Source: Magnetovibrio blakemorei (lineage in GTDB: Bacteria > Pseudomonadota > Alphaproteobacteria > Rhodospirillales > Magnetovibrionaceae). From it: 64,000 bases of DNA. The stretch is from NCBI RefSeq assembly GCF_001746755.1, contig NZ_MCGG01000009.1, positions 62,001 to 126,000 of the forward strand. The letters run 5' to 3'. Positions within the stretch are counted from its first letter, which is position 1, and each line of letters opens with the position of its first letter. Below are positions 8,272-17,178 of this stretch, piece by piece. The notes below the pieces were generated by a model. The model searched no databases. It worked only from the letters and a program-made list of their open reading frames with translations, and was not told the origin of the DNA. The position numbers and the translations under genes are program-made.

Positions 8272-10254
8272 TTAATTTGTTGATCCCGTGCGCAGATCCA
8301 CAACACGCTGCACAGGCGGTCGCACCCCTGTCGACAACACAAACGGCGCCTGCTCACGGGCAACAAAAAAGTGATGTAACAGCGCCGTACTCAGCAAAAA
8401 CAGGAACGTCTGATTCTCCTTGGTGCTGACCCCGCCGGGTGGTGCATTCAACACCTTTTCCGTCAAGCGTTTGGCGAATGTTGGGTTCACAAAAGGAATT
8501 TTAGCCAGTTCGGTGTCGGAGCGGATCAGGTCCAAATAATCCGGAGGAGCCGCGGCAAAGGCTTCTGCATCCGGAGCGCGGTAAGGGAATTTGCGCTTAT
8601 CAACCACCGCAGCCGGCACTACGCCGCGAAAGGCTTCCCGCAGCAAACGTTTTTCCCGAAAACCGTCATCAAATTTCAAATTGGTCGCTGCCGCCAGTTC
8701 GATCACATGCGGATCAAGGAAGGGACAACGGTTTTCCACGCCGTGCGCCAAACTCATCCGCTCGCCCTGTGTCGACAGCAGATACCCCGGCAACAAGGTT
8801 TTATATTCCAGCCACTGAGCCTTCTCCACCGGGCTCATGGCTTGGAATTGTGGATCACCTGCGACCAGAGCCGTTATCTCAGCGAACGGGTCCGCCACAA
8901 GACCCGGTTGAATCAGGCGCGCGGAAAAGCGCCCGTTTTGAAACCGCAACTCATGAGAAAAAAGCCCCGCCATGTGTTCCGTCGAAAACTGCTGGTAAAG
9001 CCCCATCTTGGCGGCGTTGTCCTGATCGCCATAGTGAGACAAATGGGGATAGAGCTGTTTGAGCCGAGCGCTTTTCGCCTCAACGGACAAGTCCGACCAG
9101 GCTGCGCGCAACAGGGTCTCTTTAAACAAATCGTAGCCCAAAAACGCCTCATCGGCCCCTTCGCCACTGAGCACCACCTTAATTCCGGCCTCACTTGTCC
9201 GTTTGGACAGCAAAAACATGGGGATGAACGCACTGCGAAAGGCTGGAATTTCTGCGTGGTAAACCGCGTTCGGACAACTGTCGACAATGTCACTGTGGCG
9301 GATGGTTTGAACGACGTGGTGAGACTCTAATTGTTGGGCAACCAACTGCTGTTCAACGGACTCGTCAAATTCCTTGTCTTCAAATGCCACCGAAAACGTT
9401 GAAAGAGGCTGGGACGAAAGCGTGTTCGCCAGAGCGGCGACGATGGCTGAATCAACACCACCGCTAAGATAAACGCCGACTTCAACATCGCTGCGCAAGC
9501 GCAAGGCAACACTCTGAGAGACGGTGTCGCGAATTCTCTCCAGCGCCTCTTCTTCCGTCTTGAGGCGAATGTCCGTTTCAAAGCTCAGACGATAATAGGT
9601 GTGCTGTTCAAGGCTATCATTTTGAAAAGAGAGCCAAGCCCCAACCGGTAAATTCTTGATGCCCTTAAACCCGGTTTGCTCCGGCAGAGGAGTCCACTGC
9701 GCATATATGGCCGCCAGTTGTTCGGGATCTTGGGCGAAGGAAAATCCCGGAACGGCCAAAAACGCCTTCATCTCCGAAGCGAACAGCAAGGTGTTTTGAT
9801 ACCGGGTATAAAAAAGAGGGCGTTTTCCGTAGCGGTCTCGGGCAAGCACCAACCTGCGTTCGTGCCGATCATAAAGGGCGAAGGCAAACCCACCATTAAA
9901 GCGCGCGAGACATTCTGGCCCCCAGTGCAACCATGCTTGCAACACCACTTCGGTATCACAATGGGTCTGAAACGCAATTCCTGCCGCCTCCAATTCACGG
10001 CGCAGTTCTTGGTAGTTGTAGATTTCACCGTTGTAGCAGAGCCAATAGCGACCACTGGGATCGGACAACGGTTGAATTCCGGCTTCTGGGTCCAAAATAG
10101 CCAGACGCACCGTGCCCATGGCAAAATGATCATCGAGCACATAGCCAAGCCCATCCGGCCCGCGATGACCGATCGCCATCAACATGCCCGATACGGTTTC
10201 TGGCAAGCGCGCAACGGGTTGATCGGGATTAACGAAGCCGGCAATGCCACACAT
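8272..10254 (-). CDS. Asparagine-synthetase-type glutamine amidotransferase of the polyketide cluster
   Basis: This 660-residue protein has both domains of glutamine-hydrolysing asparagine synthetase. The N-terminal class II glutaminase starts MCGIAGF (Cys2 nucleophile) with HRGPDG and YNGEIYN; the synthetase domain has the PP-loop SGGVDS. It uses Gln-derived ammonia and ATP to convert a carboxylate to an amide. Primary asparagine synthesis is possible, but the gene directly follows a discrete ACP and an AT in one minus-strand operon. In glutarimide polyketide pathways such an amidotransferase makes malonamyl-ACP from malonyl-ACP, the starter unit. About 660 residues is longer than E. coli AsnB (about 554) and close to the AsnB-like proteins of secondary metabolism. 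Confidence 0.93.
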   Translation of the reverse strand: MCGIAGFVNPDQPVARLPETVSGMLMAIGHRGPDGLGYVLDDHFAMGTVRLAILDPEAGIQPLSDPSGRYWLCYNGEIYNYQELRRELEAAGIAFQTHCDTEVVLQAWLHWGPECLARFNGGFAFALYDRHERRLVLARDRYGKRPLFYTRYQNTLLFASEMKAFLAVPGFSFAQDPEQLAAIYAQWTPLPEQTGFKGIKNLPVGAWLSFQNDSLEQHTYYRLSFETDIRLKTEEEALERIRDTVSQSVALRLRSDVEVGVYLSGGVDSAIVAALANTLSSQPLSTFSVAFEDKEFDESVEQQLVAQQLESHHVVQTIRHSDIVDSCPNAVYHAEIPAFRSAFIPMFLLSKRTSEAGIKVVLSGEGADEAFLGYDLFKETLLRAAWSDLSVEAKSARLKQLYPHLSHYGDQDNAAKMGLYQQFSTEHMAGLFSHELRFQNGRFSARLIQPGLVADPFAEITALVAGDPQFQAMSPVEKAQWLEYKTLLPGYLLSTQGERMSLAHGVENRCPFLDPHVIELAAATNLKFDDGFREKRLLREAFRGVVPAAVVDKRKFPYRAPDAEAFAAAPPDYLDLIRSDTELAKIPFVNPTFAKRLTEKVLNAPPGGVSTKENQTFLFLLSTALLHHFFVAREQAPFVLSTGVRPPVQRVVDLRTGSTN

Positions 10255-10274
10255 GAACGATCCGAAACTCTCTT

Positions 10275-10520
10275 TTAAGTGGTTTTTGCAGCGACTTTGG
10301 CGGCAACATATTTTTTGATTTGAGCGAGGCTGGTCAAGACGTTGCCCGTCATTTCTTCTTCGGTGAACTGAATATCATATTCCTGCTCCAAAAAACGACA
10401 GAGCTGAACATAACCGAAGGAGTCCATCACCCCCTCCATGAACAGGTTGCTTTCTTCGGGGAAAGTCTCATCGAACTCAATGAGAAACTGCTCTTCCATA
10501 AATGTGCGTATTCTATCCAT
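10275..10520 (-). CDS. Discrete acyl carrier protein, partner of the amidotransferase
   Basis: A carrier protein of 81 residues, strongly acidic in helices I-III, with attachment motif GVMDSFGY (Ser34). The residue after Ser is Phe rather than the usual Leu, as in several carriers that hold starter units or serve adenylating enzymes. It lies between the acyltransferase upstream and the amidotransferase downstream (20-base gap), so it most likely receives malonyl from that AT and presents it for amidation. ATG 10520 is used; a TTG four codons earlier is possible. It is clearly different in sequence from the donor ACP at 6017. Confidence 0.9.
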   Translation of the reverse strand: MDRIRTFMEEQFLIEFDETFPEESNLFMEGVMDSFGYVQLCRFLEQEYDIQFTEEEMTGNVLTSLAQIKKYVAAKVAAKTT

Positions 10521-10644
10521 GACATCCAACAAAATGAAAAAAACGATCGCTTGTGACCCAGCCCGTTTGAAACCGGACGTTCCATCATTATAGGCTTATG
10601 ACGCGCCCCAACCAGAACCAATTCCGCACAAAAATGAAAAGGGT

Positions 10645-11661
10645 TTAAAATCTACCGCGAGACAGATTTCGGGCCATCAACCGCTCATACTGATCCCGTG
10701 GGTTTGCAAAGAGAGAGAGCAGCGCAAAACTGCGGTCTTTCTCGTCGGCAGGTAGATATTGTTTCACGATCCCGGCCAGGGAACCGGAAGGCCCAAGATC
10801 AATGAAATCGTACTCTGAGTCCGGTTCGCCCATCAGATTGTTCAGCGCTTCGACAAAACGGATCGGCTCCCTGCCGACACGCAAAAAATGGGCTACGCTG
10901 AGCGCGTCAACCCTTCCCCCAAGCAGAGAGGAGTAAAAAGGCGTGCGCGGCTTTTCAATGGAGAGTTTGCCAAAGATATCTTGCAAAGAATCAACGCAAA
11001 GGTTCATGGACTCGCTGTGAAAGGCGTGAGAAACCGGCAACAGCACGCTCACAACGTCGGCACCGTCCCAATGATCCCGGGCCGCTTTGATTAAATTCAG
11101 CGGCCCCGCAATGACAAAATGGTTGGTCTGGTAGCTGCTGACAAAACTCGTCGCATCACGTATCCAAGGCTCATCATCATAAATTTGGCGGGGGGCCAGC
11201 ACCGACAGCATCGCGCCGGGTTCACAGTCTTGTTCAATGGAACGAGCGGATCGAACAATGGCACGCATCATGGCATCGCCATCCACAGCCCCCGCCACGA
11301 CGGCGGCAACATATTCCCCCAAACTGCTGCCCAGCACGGCATCGGCGCGCACCCCTTGGGCCATCAAAGTCCGTGCCAGAGAAAGCTGTAACATGTACAA
11401 CGCCGGATGGGTGATGCCCGTCTGATCAAATGGATCGCTGCGCCGCCATTGCTCCCCATAAAGCTCTGGCAAAAGAGAGCGCCCTGTCTCCTGACAAACG
11501 ATGAGGTCCAGGGCATCCATAAAGCCCCTGAACGCCGCAACCCCGTCATACAATTCTCGCCCCATTTGGCGATATTGAGAACCCTGACCGGAAAAAAGAA
11601 AACAGACTTTTTTTCCGCCATCAGGCGTCCCCGTTCGTACGCTGGACTCTGTCGGTCGCAT
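10645..11661 (-). CDS. Discrete acyltransferase of the starter-unit operon
   Basis: An AT-fold protein of about 338 residues. It has the N-terminal FLFSGQGSQ, a nucleophile motif GSSLGEY (Ser113) and the distal VSHAFHS motif with the catalytic His; HAFH is the malonyl-type signature. The residue before the nucleophile is Ser112 rather than the usual His, so the motif is atypical. It probably loads malonyl onto the neighbouring ACP (10275), or may act as an editing acyl hydrolase; trans-AT clusters often hold one of each. The ATG at 11661 is preceded by GGAGG with 5-base spacing. Longer in-frame starts (ATG 11712, GTG 11736) would overlap the methyltransferase and add low-complexity residues. 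Confidence 0.9.
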   Translation of the reverse strand: MRPTESSVRTGTPDGGKKVCFLFSGQGSQYRQMGRELYDGVAAFRGFMDALDLIVCQETGRSLLPELYGEQWRRSDPFDQTGITHPALYMLQLSLARTLMAQGVRADAVLGSSLGEYVAAVVAGAVDGDAMMRAIVRSARSIEQDCEPGAMLSVLAPRQIYDDEPWIRDATSFVSSYQTNHFVIAGPLNLIKAARDHWDGADVVSVLLPVSHAFHSESMNLCVDSLQDIFGKLSIEKPRTPFYSSLLGGRVDALSVAHFLRVGREPIRFVEALNNLMGEPDSEYDFIDLGPSGSLAGIVKQYLPADEKDRSFALLSLFANPRDQYERLMARNLSRGRF

Positions 11662-11695
11662 CACCTCCTCCGCCCCCATGAGATCTGCACGTTCA

Positions 11696-12508
11696 TCATG
11701 GGCGGTGGGCATAGATGTGAGAGACCGGTGCACCACCCTGGGCCATCGGGTGGCTTTTAATCACCAAGGTGTAACCACGCTCTTCAAGCTCAGAAGAAAT
11801 CAAACTCAGCTCCTCCGGGCCGCGGTGCACCTCAACCAACAATTGGCGGATGCGAGGCCAGAGCGCCGGACTGATGCCATCCAAAACCGCACGCTCTTGC
11901 CCCTCTGTGTCGATCTTGAGCAGATCAATGGTCTCAACACCGTAGCGCGCCACGATGTTGTCGAGCGTGTCCACATCGGCTGTAACCGTCTCGGTGCGAA
12001 ACAACTGATCGATAAAGGCAGCGTCATCCAGCCGCTCGTGGGCTCCGGTCCGATCAATGATGGCGCGGACTTCCGGGCTTGCCCCTTCACCGAAAAGCAA
12101 ATTGCGCAGTCCATCGGCCAGCGTTTGGCCGGACGCCGAATCAGCGGTCGACAGGGCCGTGATCGCCGGAAAATGGTCGAAGACGACCTGACCCGGGGTC
12201 GCGCCGAGGGCCATGCGGCAAACCTCAAGGTCACCGCCCATGGTGGCGGCATTTTGCTGCAAGGCTTCAAAGGCGCTCGGCATGGGCTCAAATGCAAAAA
12301 GCCGAGCGCTCGGACACAGGTCGCGCAAGCGCAGACAAAACAACCCGATATTGGCGCCGACATCAACGTAAGTCCCGCCAGCGGGCAAGGTCAGCCCGTA
12401 CTGGGTCAAGTCATCTGAGGCGATCTCATGCCAACTGAATCCAACCTCATAGTCGTTTACGCAATAGACCTGTCGGCCATCAGGGAGTGTCGTCGTTTCA
12501 ACGCTCAT
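11696..12508 (-). CDS. FkbM-family SAM-dependent methyltransferase
   Basis: A class I methyltransferase of 270 residues. The SAM site is YVDVGANIGLF (about residues 47-57), the acidic loop FAFEPMP follows, and the FkbM C-terminal motif DLLKIDTEGQE is at about residues 192-202. FkbM enzymes O-methylate sugars and polyketides. As the first gene of the minus-strand operon FkbM-AT-ACP-amidotransferase it is likely a tailoring enzyme that methylates a hydroxyl of the product. ATG 12508 has GGAGG 6 bases upstream. It is the last gene at the right border that clearly belongs to the cluster. Confidence 0.93.
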   Translation of the reverse strand: MSVETTTLPDGRQVYCVNDYEVGFSWHEIASDDLTQYGLTLPAGGTYVDVGANIGLFCLRLRDLCPSARLFAFEPMPSAFEALQQNAATMGGDLEVCRMALGATPGQVVFDHFPAITALSTADSASGQTLADGLRNLLFGEGASPEVRAIIDRTGAHERLDDAAFIDQLFRTETVTADVDTLDNIVARYGVETIDLLKIDTEGQERAVLDGISPALWPRIRQLLVEVHRGPEELSLISSELEERGYTLVIKSHPMAQGGAPVSHIYAHRP

Positions 12509-12539
12509 GGTTGCCTCCTATACGTTGCCGCGTGCATGA

Positions 12540-12977
12540 CTAAGGCTTTTTAATCACATTTGGCAGGCCAGCGGCACCCAAGTAAACGGCCAGAATCCGA
12601 ACAGGTTCGGTTCCCGGGTTAATACCCTGGTGCCAGTGATCCATGGCTTCCATAAAATCCGTGCCTGCTGGATACTTGCGAATGCCCGCATCCCCATAAT
12701 CGACAACCGCTTCTCCCGACAGAACATAGGCGTAGAGTGGCACGCCGTGCTTGTGCCAAACGGTCTTTTCACCGGGTAAAATCGTCACAATGGCCGAGGT
12801 GATCTCGGCAGGTGTACCGCCAGGATAGAAAATTTCCTCACCAACCACCGACTTGGGATGGGAAAGAAGTGACTCAACACTTTTATAATCTTTTTTGACA
12901 TCTTCAGCGTGGCCGGGAAGACTGCCAAGCATGCCAATCGTTGCCACAAAACTCAAAATTTGAATCGTCTTTTTCAT
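12540..12977 (-). CDS. Exported small cupin-domain protein
   Basis: This 145-residue protein starts MKKTIQILSF with a signal peptide ending GHA, followed by a single cupin barrel. Metal-ligand motifs are WHKHGVPLYAYVLSG (two His plus downstream residues) and a second His cluster in MDHWHQG. It is therefore a periplasmic metal-binding beta-barrel, perhaps a sensor or small enzyme; the reaction is unknown. It lies 31 bases upstream of the FkbM gene on the same strand and could be the operon's first gene, but single secreted cupins are also common outside such clusters. Cluster membership is uncertain. Confidence 0.82.
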   Translation of the reverse strand: MKKTIQILSFVATIGMLGSLPGHAEDVKKDYKSVESLLSHPKSVVGEEIFYPGGTPAEITSAIVTILPGEKTVWHKHGVPLYAYVLSGEAVVDYGDAGIRKYPAGTDFMEAMDHWHQGINPGTEPVRILAVYLGAAGLPNVIKKP

Positions 12978-13141
12978 ATACAATGTCCAGGTATCCCTAT
13001 TTCATGATCTAAGGCAGAGATGGAAGCATTGCATCTCCCATAACACATCAAGTTCCACCCTATGCGCAGACGTGTGCACAGGCTAAGGACCTATATGTAA
13101 ACTAAGTTTTTGGGAGAGTATAGTTAAGCCATTGAAAGGCT

Positions 13142-13217
13142 TGGTGACCCCTACGGGATTCGAACCCGTGTTGCCGCCGTGAAAGGGCAGTGTCCTAGGC
13201 CTCTAGACGAAGGGGTC
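13142..13217 (-). tRNA. tRNA-Glu (anticodon TTC), CCA encoded
   Basis: The minus strand folds as a 76-base tRNA: acceptor GACCCCT pairs with AGGGGTC, the anticodon loop is CTTTCAC (anticodon TTC), the T-loop is GTTCGAATC, and A-CCA is encoded at 13145-13142. It closely matches bacterial tRNA-Glu. Its 3' end points to the polyketide cluster, the side on which integrases place islands. Confidence 0.97.
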
Positions 13218-13428
13218 TCGTTGGAAGCACGCGTTAACTAAACGCTCAGAGAGGCAAAATCAAGCCTTTTGAGCAGATAATGTTATGTTTTTCCGCAACC
13301 CTACCCATTTTTCCCGAAATACCTCCCATTGGGGCCTCGACGCTACCTCTTTGGGGAGCTGTACGCGGGCGATTTTATCGCTAAACTGCGCTCCGGGAGA
13401 ATTCACAGCATTTAAGGGGAGTATACCC

Positions 13429-14661
13429 ATGCTCAAAGGTAAAGTCCTGATTGCACAGGGCGGCGGCCCAACGGCCGTAATCAATCAATCACTCGTCGGC
13501 GCGATTTTAGAATCGCGTAAATTTCCGGGAATCGAACATGTGTACGGCGCGCTTCATGGCGTCAGCGGTATCATCAATGAAGATTTCCTCGATCTCACCA
13601 AAGAATCCACGGCCAATCTTGAAGCGGTTGCCGCCACGCCTTGTTCGGCGCTGGGCTCCACCCGCGACAAGCCGGACGTGAAATACTGCCAAGAAATTTC
13701 CAAGGTTTTGAAGGCACACGACATCGGCACGTTCTTTTACATCGGCGGCAATGATTCTTCCGACGCCGCACGCATCGTTGCAGAACACGCTGAAAAATCG
13801 GGCCATGATCTGACCTGCATTCACATTCCCAAAACCATCGACAACGACTTGATGGTCAACGATCACACGCCGGGCTTCCCGTCGGCTGCCAAGTTTGTGG
13901 CGTCGGCCTTTGCTGGCATCAACCAAGACAACGCCGCCCTTAAGGGTGTTTACGTTGGCGTGGTGATGGGTCGTCATGCGGGCTTCTTGACCGCTGCGGC
14001 TGCGGGTGCACGTTTGTATGATGGTGACGGTCCTCACCTGATCTATTTGCCCGAAAGCACGTTTAACATGGCCAACTTCGTCAAAGACGTGAAAAGCGTT
14101 TACGACAAGTACGGTCGCTGCATCATTGCGGTGTCGGAAGGCATCCATGACGCCAAGGGCACACCCATCATCACATCGCTGATGAAAAACATCGAAAAAG
14201 ACGCTCACGGTAACATCCAACTGTCGGGCACCGGCGCATTGGCTGACTTGCTGTGCGACCAGATCAAAGCAAAATCCGGGATCACCCGCGTGCGCGGCGA
14301 TACTTTCGGTTACTTGCAGCGCTCGTTCCTGGGCTGCGTGTCTGATGTTGATGCCATCGAAGCCCGCGAAGTCGGCGAGAAGGCTGTGCAGTTTGCGCAT
14401 TTCTCCGGCAAAAAGCACGGCACCGTGACCATTCACCGCACCGGCAACTACGCGGTTGAATACAAACTGTCGCCGATCTCCGACGTTGCCGCCAAGACCA
14501 AGGTCATGTCCAAAAACATGATCAACAAGGACGGTAACAACGTCACCGACGCGTTCATGAAGTACGTCACCCCGTTGTTGGGTTCCGGTGGTCTGCCGAC
14601 GGTGTCGCGCTTGGACCGCTCCAATGCGGTGCCGAAAATTTTGGCGAAGAAAAAGAAATAA
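13429..14661 (+). CDS. pfp: 6-phosphofructokinase, pyrophosphate-dependent type
   Basis: This 410-residue phosphofructokinase has GGGPTAVIN for the nucleotide/PPi loop, GGNDSSDAA where ATP enzymes have GGDGS, PKTIDNDL for the catalytic fructose-6-phosphate site and MGRHAGFLT. The Asp in the GGND position and the PKTIDNDL sequence mark the PPi-using group, so the enzyme should run fructose-6-phosphate and fructose-1,6-bisphosphate interconversion reversibly with PPi. The start is ATG 13429 with AAGGGGAG 7 bases upstream; a frame open further upstream to 13285 has no ribosome site and no family sequence. It is a single-gene unit ended by a strong hairpin at 14685. Confidence 0.95.
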   Translation: MLKGKVLIAQGGGPTAVINQSLVGAILESRKFPGIEHVYGALHGVSGIINEDFLDLTKESTANLEAVAATPCSALGSTRDKPDVKYCQEISKVLKAHDIGTFFYIGGNDSSDAARIVAEHAEKSGHDLTCIHIPKTIDNDLMVNDHTPGFPSAAKFVASAFAGINQDNAALKGVYVGVVMGRHAGFLTAAAAGARLYDGDGPHLIYLPESTFNMANFVKDVKSVYDKYGRCIIAVSEGIHDAKGTPIITSLMKNIEKDAHGNIQLSGTGALADLLCDQIKAKSGITRVRGDTFGYLQRSFLGCVSDVDAIEAREVGEKAVQFAHFSGKKHGTVTIHRTGNYAVEYKLSPISDVAAKTKVMSKNMINKDGNNVTDAFMKYVTPLLGSGGLPTVSRLDRSNAVPKILAKKKK

Positions 14662-14684
14662 GCTTCGTTCACTTCAGCAAAATC

Positions 14685-14725
14685 GGCCGCTCTCAACACC
14701 AACGTGTTGGAGCGGCCTTTTTTTT
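14685..14725 (+). terminator. Rho-independent terminator of pfp
   Basis: Stem GGCCGCTC(T)CAACAC pairs with GTGTTGGAGCGGCC around a CAAC loop, followed by eight T residues (14718-14725). It sits 23 bases after the pfp stop and also separates it from the convergent kinase gene. Confidence 0.95.
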
Positions 14726-14736
14726 GTGCGCGGCCA

Positions 14737-16962
14737 TCACGCGTTGAGGTCGTCCAGAGGTCCAGCGTCATGACCACCGAGAAGAAGGGCGTCCAAGGCC
14801 CTACGGATTTCTGTATTTTTGCCCGTTGTGTATTGCACGATTTTAATGTCTTCTTGCATCATGTGGACCAGCCAATAGTCTTTCAGCACCTTTTGAAGCT
14901 TTGGGACGATGGCCACATCTTTGGCTTCATACCATTCTTTTTCCAAAGCCCCCAATTGAGCCAAAATATCATGGTGCAAGAGCTTGTGTTTCACTAAATC
15001 TGGGTAGCCACAAACGTCCATCACCACCTCTTCGCGTTTGAAATGGTCACGTGTGTTTTGTCTCAACTCTCTTATAACTTGATCCAATTCGTCGAGGCTG
15101 ATGGAGGGATGGTTAATCCTATTCATCACCGAAACAATTTTTTGATGATCCGCGTCAAGATGAACGACCCCCACGTGCAACGTGTCCTCCCAGATCACGG
15201 CATTCGTATTGGAAGACAAGGGCAGTTCAATCCAAAACGTTGTTCCCTCCCCGACTTGACTATCAAAACCGATGCGCCCCGCCATTTGCTCAACCAAAGA
15301 CTTTGTCACGGTAAGCCCGATCCCCGTGCCTTCACGAGCGATCCCTGGATGCCCCCCCAAACGATGAAACATGTTAAAGACGTGTGGTTGGTCTTCATCC
15401 GCAATCCCGACGCCCGTGTCTTTCACATAAAAATGATAATACCCATTTTTGACTTCCCAGCCGCCAATGCGCACCTCGCCATAATCTTTGTTGTATTTAA
15501 TGGCGTTGGACAGAAGGTTGAGCAGCAACTGCTTAAAGCGCAACGGGTCGGTGCGCAGCGTCACCACTGTGTCTTGTGCAAAATCATTAACGATGGTGAT
15601 GTGACGCGTTTCCCCAAGCGGCAATGAAAAACCGATACATTCAGAGACGACCTCCACGGCATCAACATTTTCCAGGTTTAATAAAGCCTGATTGGCTTCA
15701 ATCCTGGCCAAATCCAAAATTTGATTGACCAGGTCAAGGAGATGCTTGCCACCATCTAAAATGCATTGAAGGTGATCGTGTTGGGTCGGTGAAAGTGTCG
15801 CCTTGGGGTCCAACTGCAACAACTGACCAAAACCCAAGACCGCATTCAAGGGGGTGCGCAGTTCGTGACTCATACTGGCCAAGAAATCCGATTTTGCTTG
15901 GTTGGCTTCTTCGGCCTCTTCCTTTGCCTGAATGATTTGCTTTTGAGTCCGAGTACGGTCCTCAATTTGGCGGTGCAGTTCTTCCGTCGTGACCAAAACT
16001 TGTCCCGTCAAACCGTGCAATAGCCTCAGCACCAACAAGGAGCCCAAGGCAATCATAAAGACGATGACGACAACAACTTTCTGCAAAGTCTGTCGCGCAT
16101 TGGCATACAAGGTATCTGTGGCTTCCATCTCCACCAACACCCACTCCGCCACATTCAATGATGTTGAGGTGATGGCCCGCTCTACGCCATCTTGCCCCAA
16201 AGCCACAACCACGTCATCGGTGCTGGACCGCACTTGATCAAGGGTTGCCCAAGAGAAAACTTCCCCTAAATACGCAATCTCCGACGCACCAGGGAGGGAG
16301 CCAAACGCGCGCGCCGCATTGGCACCGCTGTATTGCAGCACTATGGAGATACGCGCGGCTCCGTCATCGGCGGTCCTGTTGGTTAAAATTGACGCCAGTC
16401 CACCCAGATGAAACATCACGATATCCGTGCCGTGACGTTCACCCTTGTCGTCGAATATGGCCGTCACGGCGTACACGACCAAGTGCTCTTGATGAACCAA
16501 AGGGCCGATCAAGACCGTTGGATCGCCTAGCGTTGAAGCTTTCTCCCAAATGTTTTCAGGCGGAACGACACCGACGGTGGAAACCGCCCGATTGAGCTTG
16601 TCCAAGCGCACCATACCCAAGGCATCGCCTGCTTCATTCAAAGCATCGGCCAACCGTGGATCGGAAAAAGCCTGCACATCTTCTAAGGTGGTTTTCCCTT
16701 GATTATAGCTGATCAAGCGTTTTCGGATTTGCGTGCGACTGACAATTTGACGTCCAATATCGGTCAAACGCGTCAGATACTGATCAACGGCAAGATGCTT
16801 AAGTGCCAAGCTATGGCGAATGTGAGCATTCGCTCCATCGCGCATTTGTGTCTGCATTGGCAATAATACGGAAAGTGCGACAGCGCCGCCCGTGACCAAT
16901 ACAATGGCAACGGCCAATCCGATAATTTTGCGTTGAAGGCCCCGTATGGTTTCGCCACGCAT
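14737..16962 (-). CDS. Sensor histidine kinase with C-terminal hemerythrin domain
   Basis: A hybrid sensor of 741 residues. It has TM1 (about 13-35), an extracytoplasmic sensing region of about 260 residues, TM2 (about 296-316), a coiled linker, HisKA with His366 in SMSHELRTPLNAV, a HATPase domain (NLLSNAIKYN, DTGVGI, GTGIGLTV) and a hemerythrin domain from about residue 600. The hemerythrin ligands are all visible: His606, His640, Glu644, His659, His663, His700 and Asp705. A di-iron site tied to the kinase suggests sensing of oxygen, nitric oxide or iron state in addition to the periplasmic ligand. No receiver domain or adjacent response regulator is present, so its output is unknown. Confidence 0.93.
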   Translation of the reverse strand: MRGETIRGLQRKIIGLAVAIVLVTGGAVALSVLLPMQTQMRDGANAHIRHSLALKHLAVDQYLTRLTDIGRQIVSRTQIRKRLISYNQGKTTLEDVQAFSDPRLADALNEAGDALGMVRLDKLNRAVSTVGVVPPENIWEKASTLGDPTVLIGPLVHQEHLVVYAVTAIFDDKGERHGTDIVMFHLGGLASILTNRTADDGAARISIVLQYSGANAARAFGSLPGASEIAYLGEVFSWATLDQVRSSTDDVVVALGQDGVERAITSTSLNVAEWVLVEMEATDTLYANARQTLQKVVVVIVFMIALGSLLVLRLLHGLTGQVLVTTEELHRQIEDRTRTQKQIIQAKEEAEEANQAKSDFLASMSHELRTPLNAVLGFGQLLQLDPKATLSPTQHDHLQCILDGGKHLLDLVNQILDLARIEANQALLNLENVDAVEVVSECIGFSLPLGETRHITIVNDFAQDTVVTLRTDPLRFKQLLLNLLSNAIKYNKDYGEVRIGGWEVKNGYYHFYVKDTGVGIADEDQPHVFNMFHRLGGHPGIAREGTGIGLTVTKSLVEQMAGRIGFDSQVGEGTTFWIELPLSSNTNAVIWEDTLHVGVVHLDADHQKIVSVMNRINHPSISLDELDQVIRELRQNTRDHFKREEVVMDVCGYPDLVKHKLLHHDILAQLGALEKEWYEAKDVAIVPKLQKVLKDYWLVHMMQEDIKIVQYTTGKNTEIRRALDALLLGGHDAGPLDDLNA

Positions 16963-17178
16963 TTTGTTTTCAACTCTTCTGATGCCCTGATTCGTTCATT
17001 GTACTGCATACAGATTACAATGCACACTACTTACTCGTATTTATACGTATTACAAACGTCCCTTCCCGCCCTAAACTGTGTGGCCATTTCCTTAAATGCT
17101 TCATAGATTGGCGCTAGGATTTAGAAGGCGAATCCGTCATCTTAAGAAGGCCTCCCCCAAGCGAAACGGACCCTACTG

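Noticed and set aside
11678-12418. A 246-residue open frame on the plus strand opposite the FkbM methyltransferase
   Set aside because: The minus frame has complete FkbM motifs and a strong ribosome site; the plus frame is a high-GC antisense shadow with no domain.
13142-13217. tRNA-Arg at 34753 considered as the partner repeat (att site) of tRNA-Glu
   Set aside because: The similarity is limited to the T-arm and CCA end shared by most tRNAs; it is not an att repeat.
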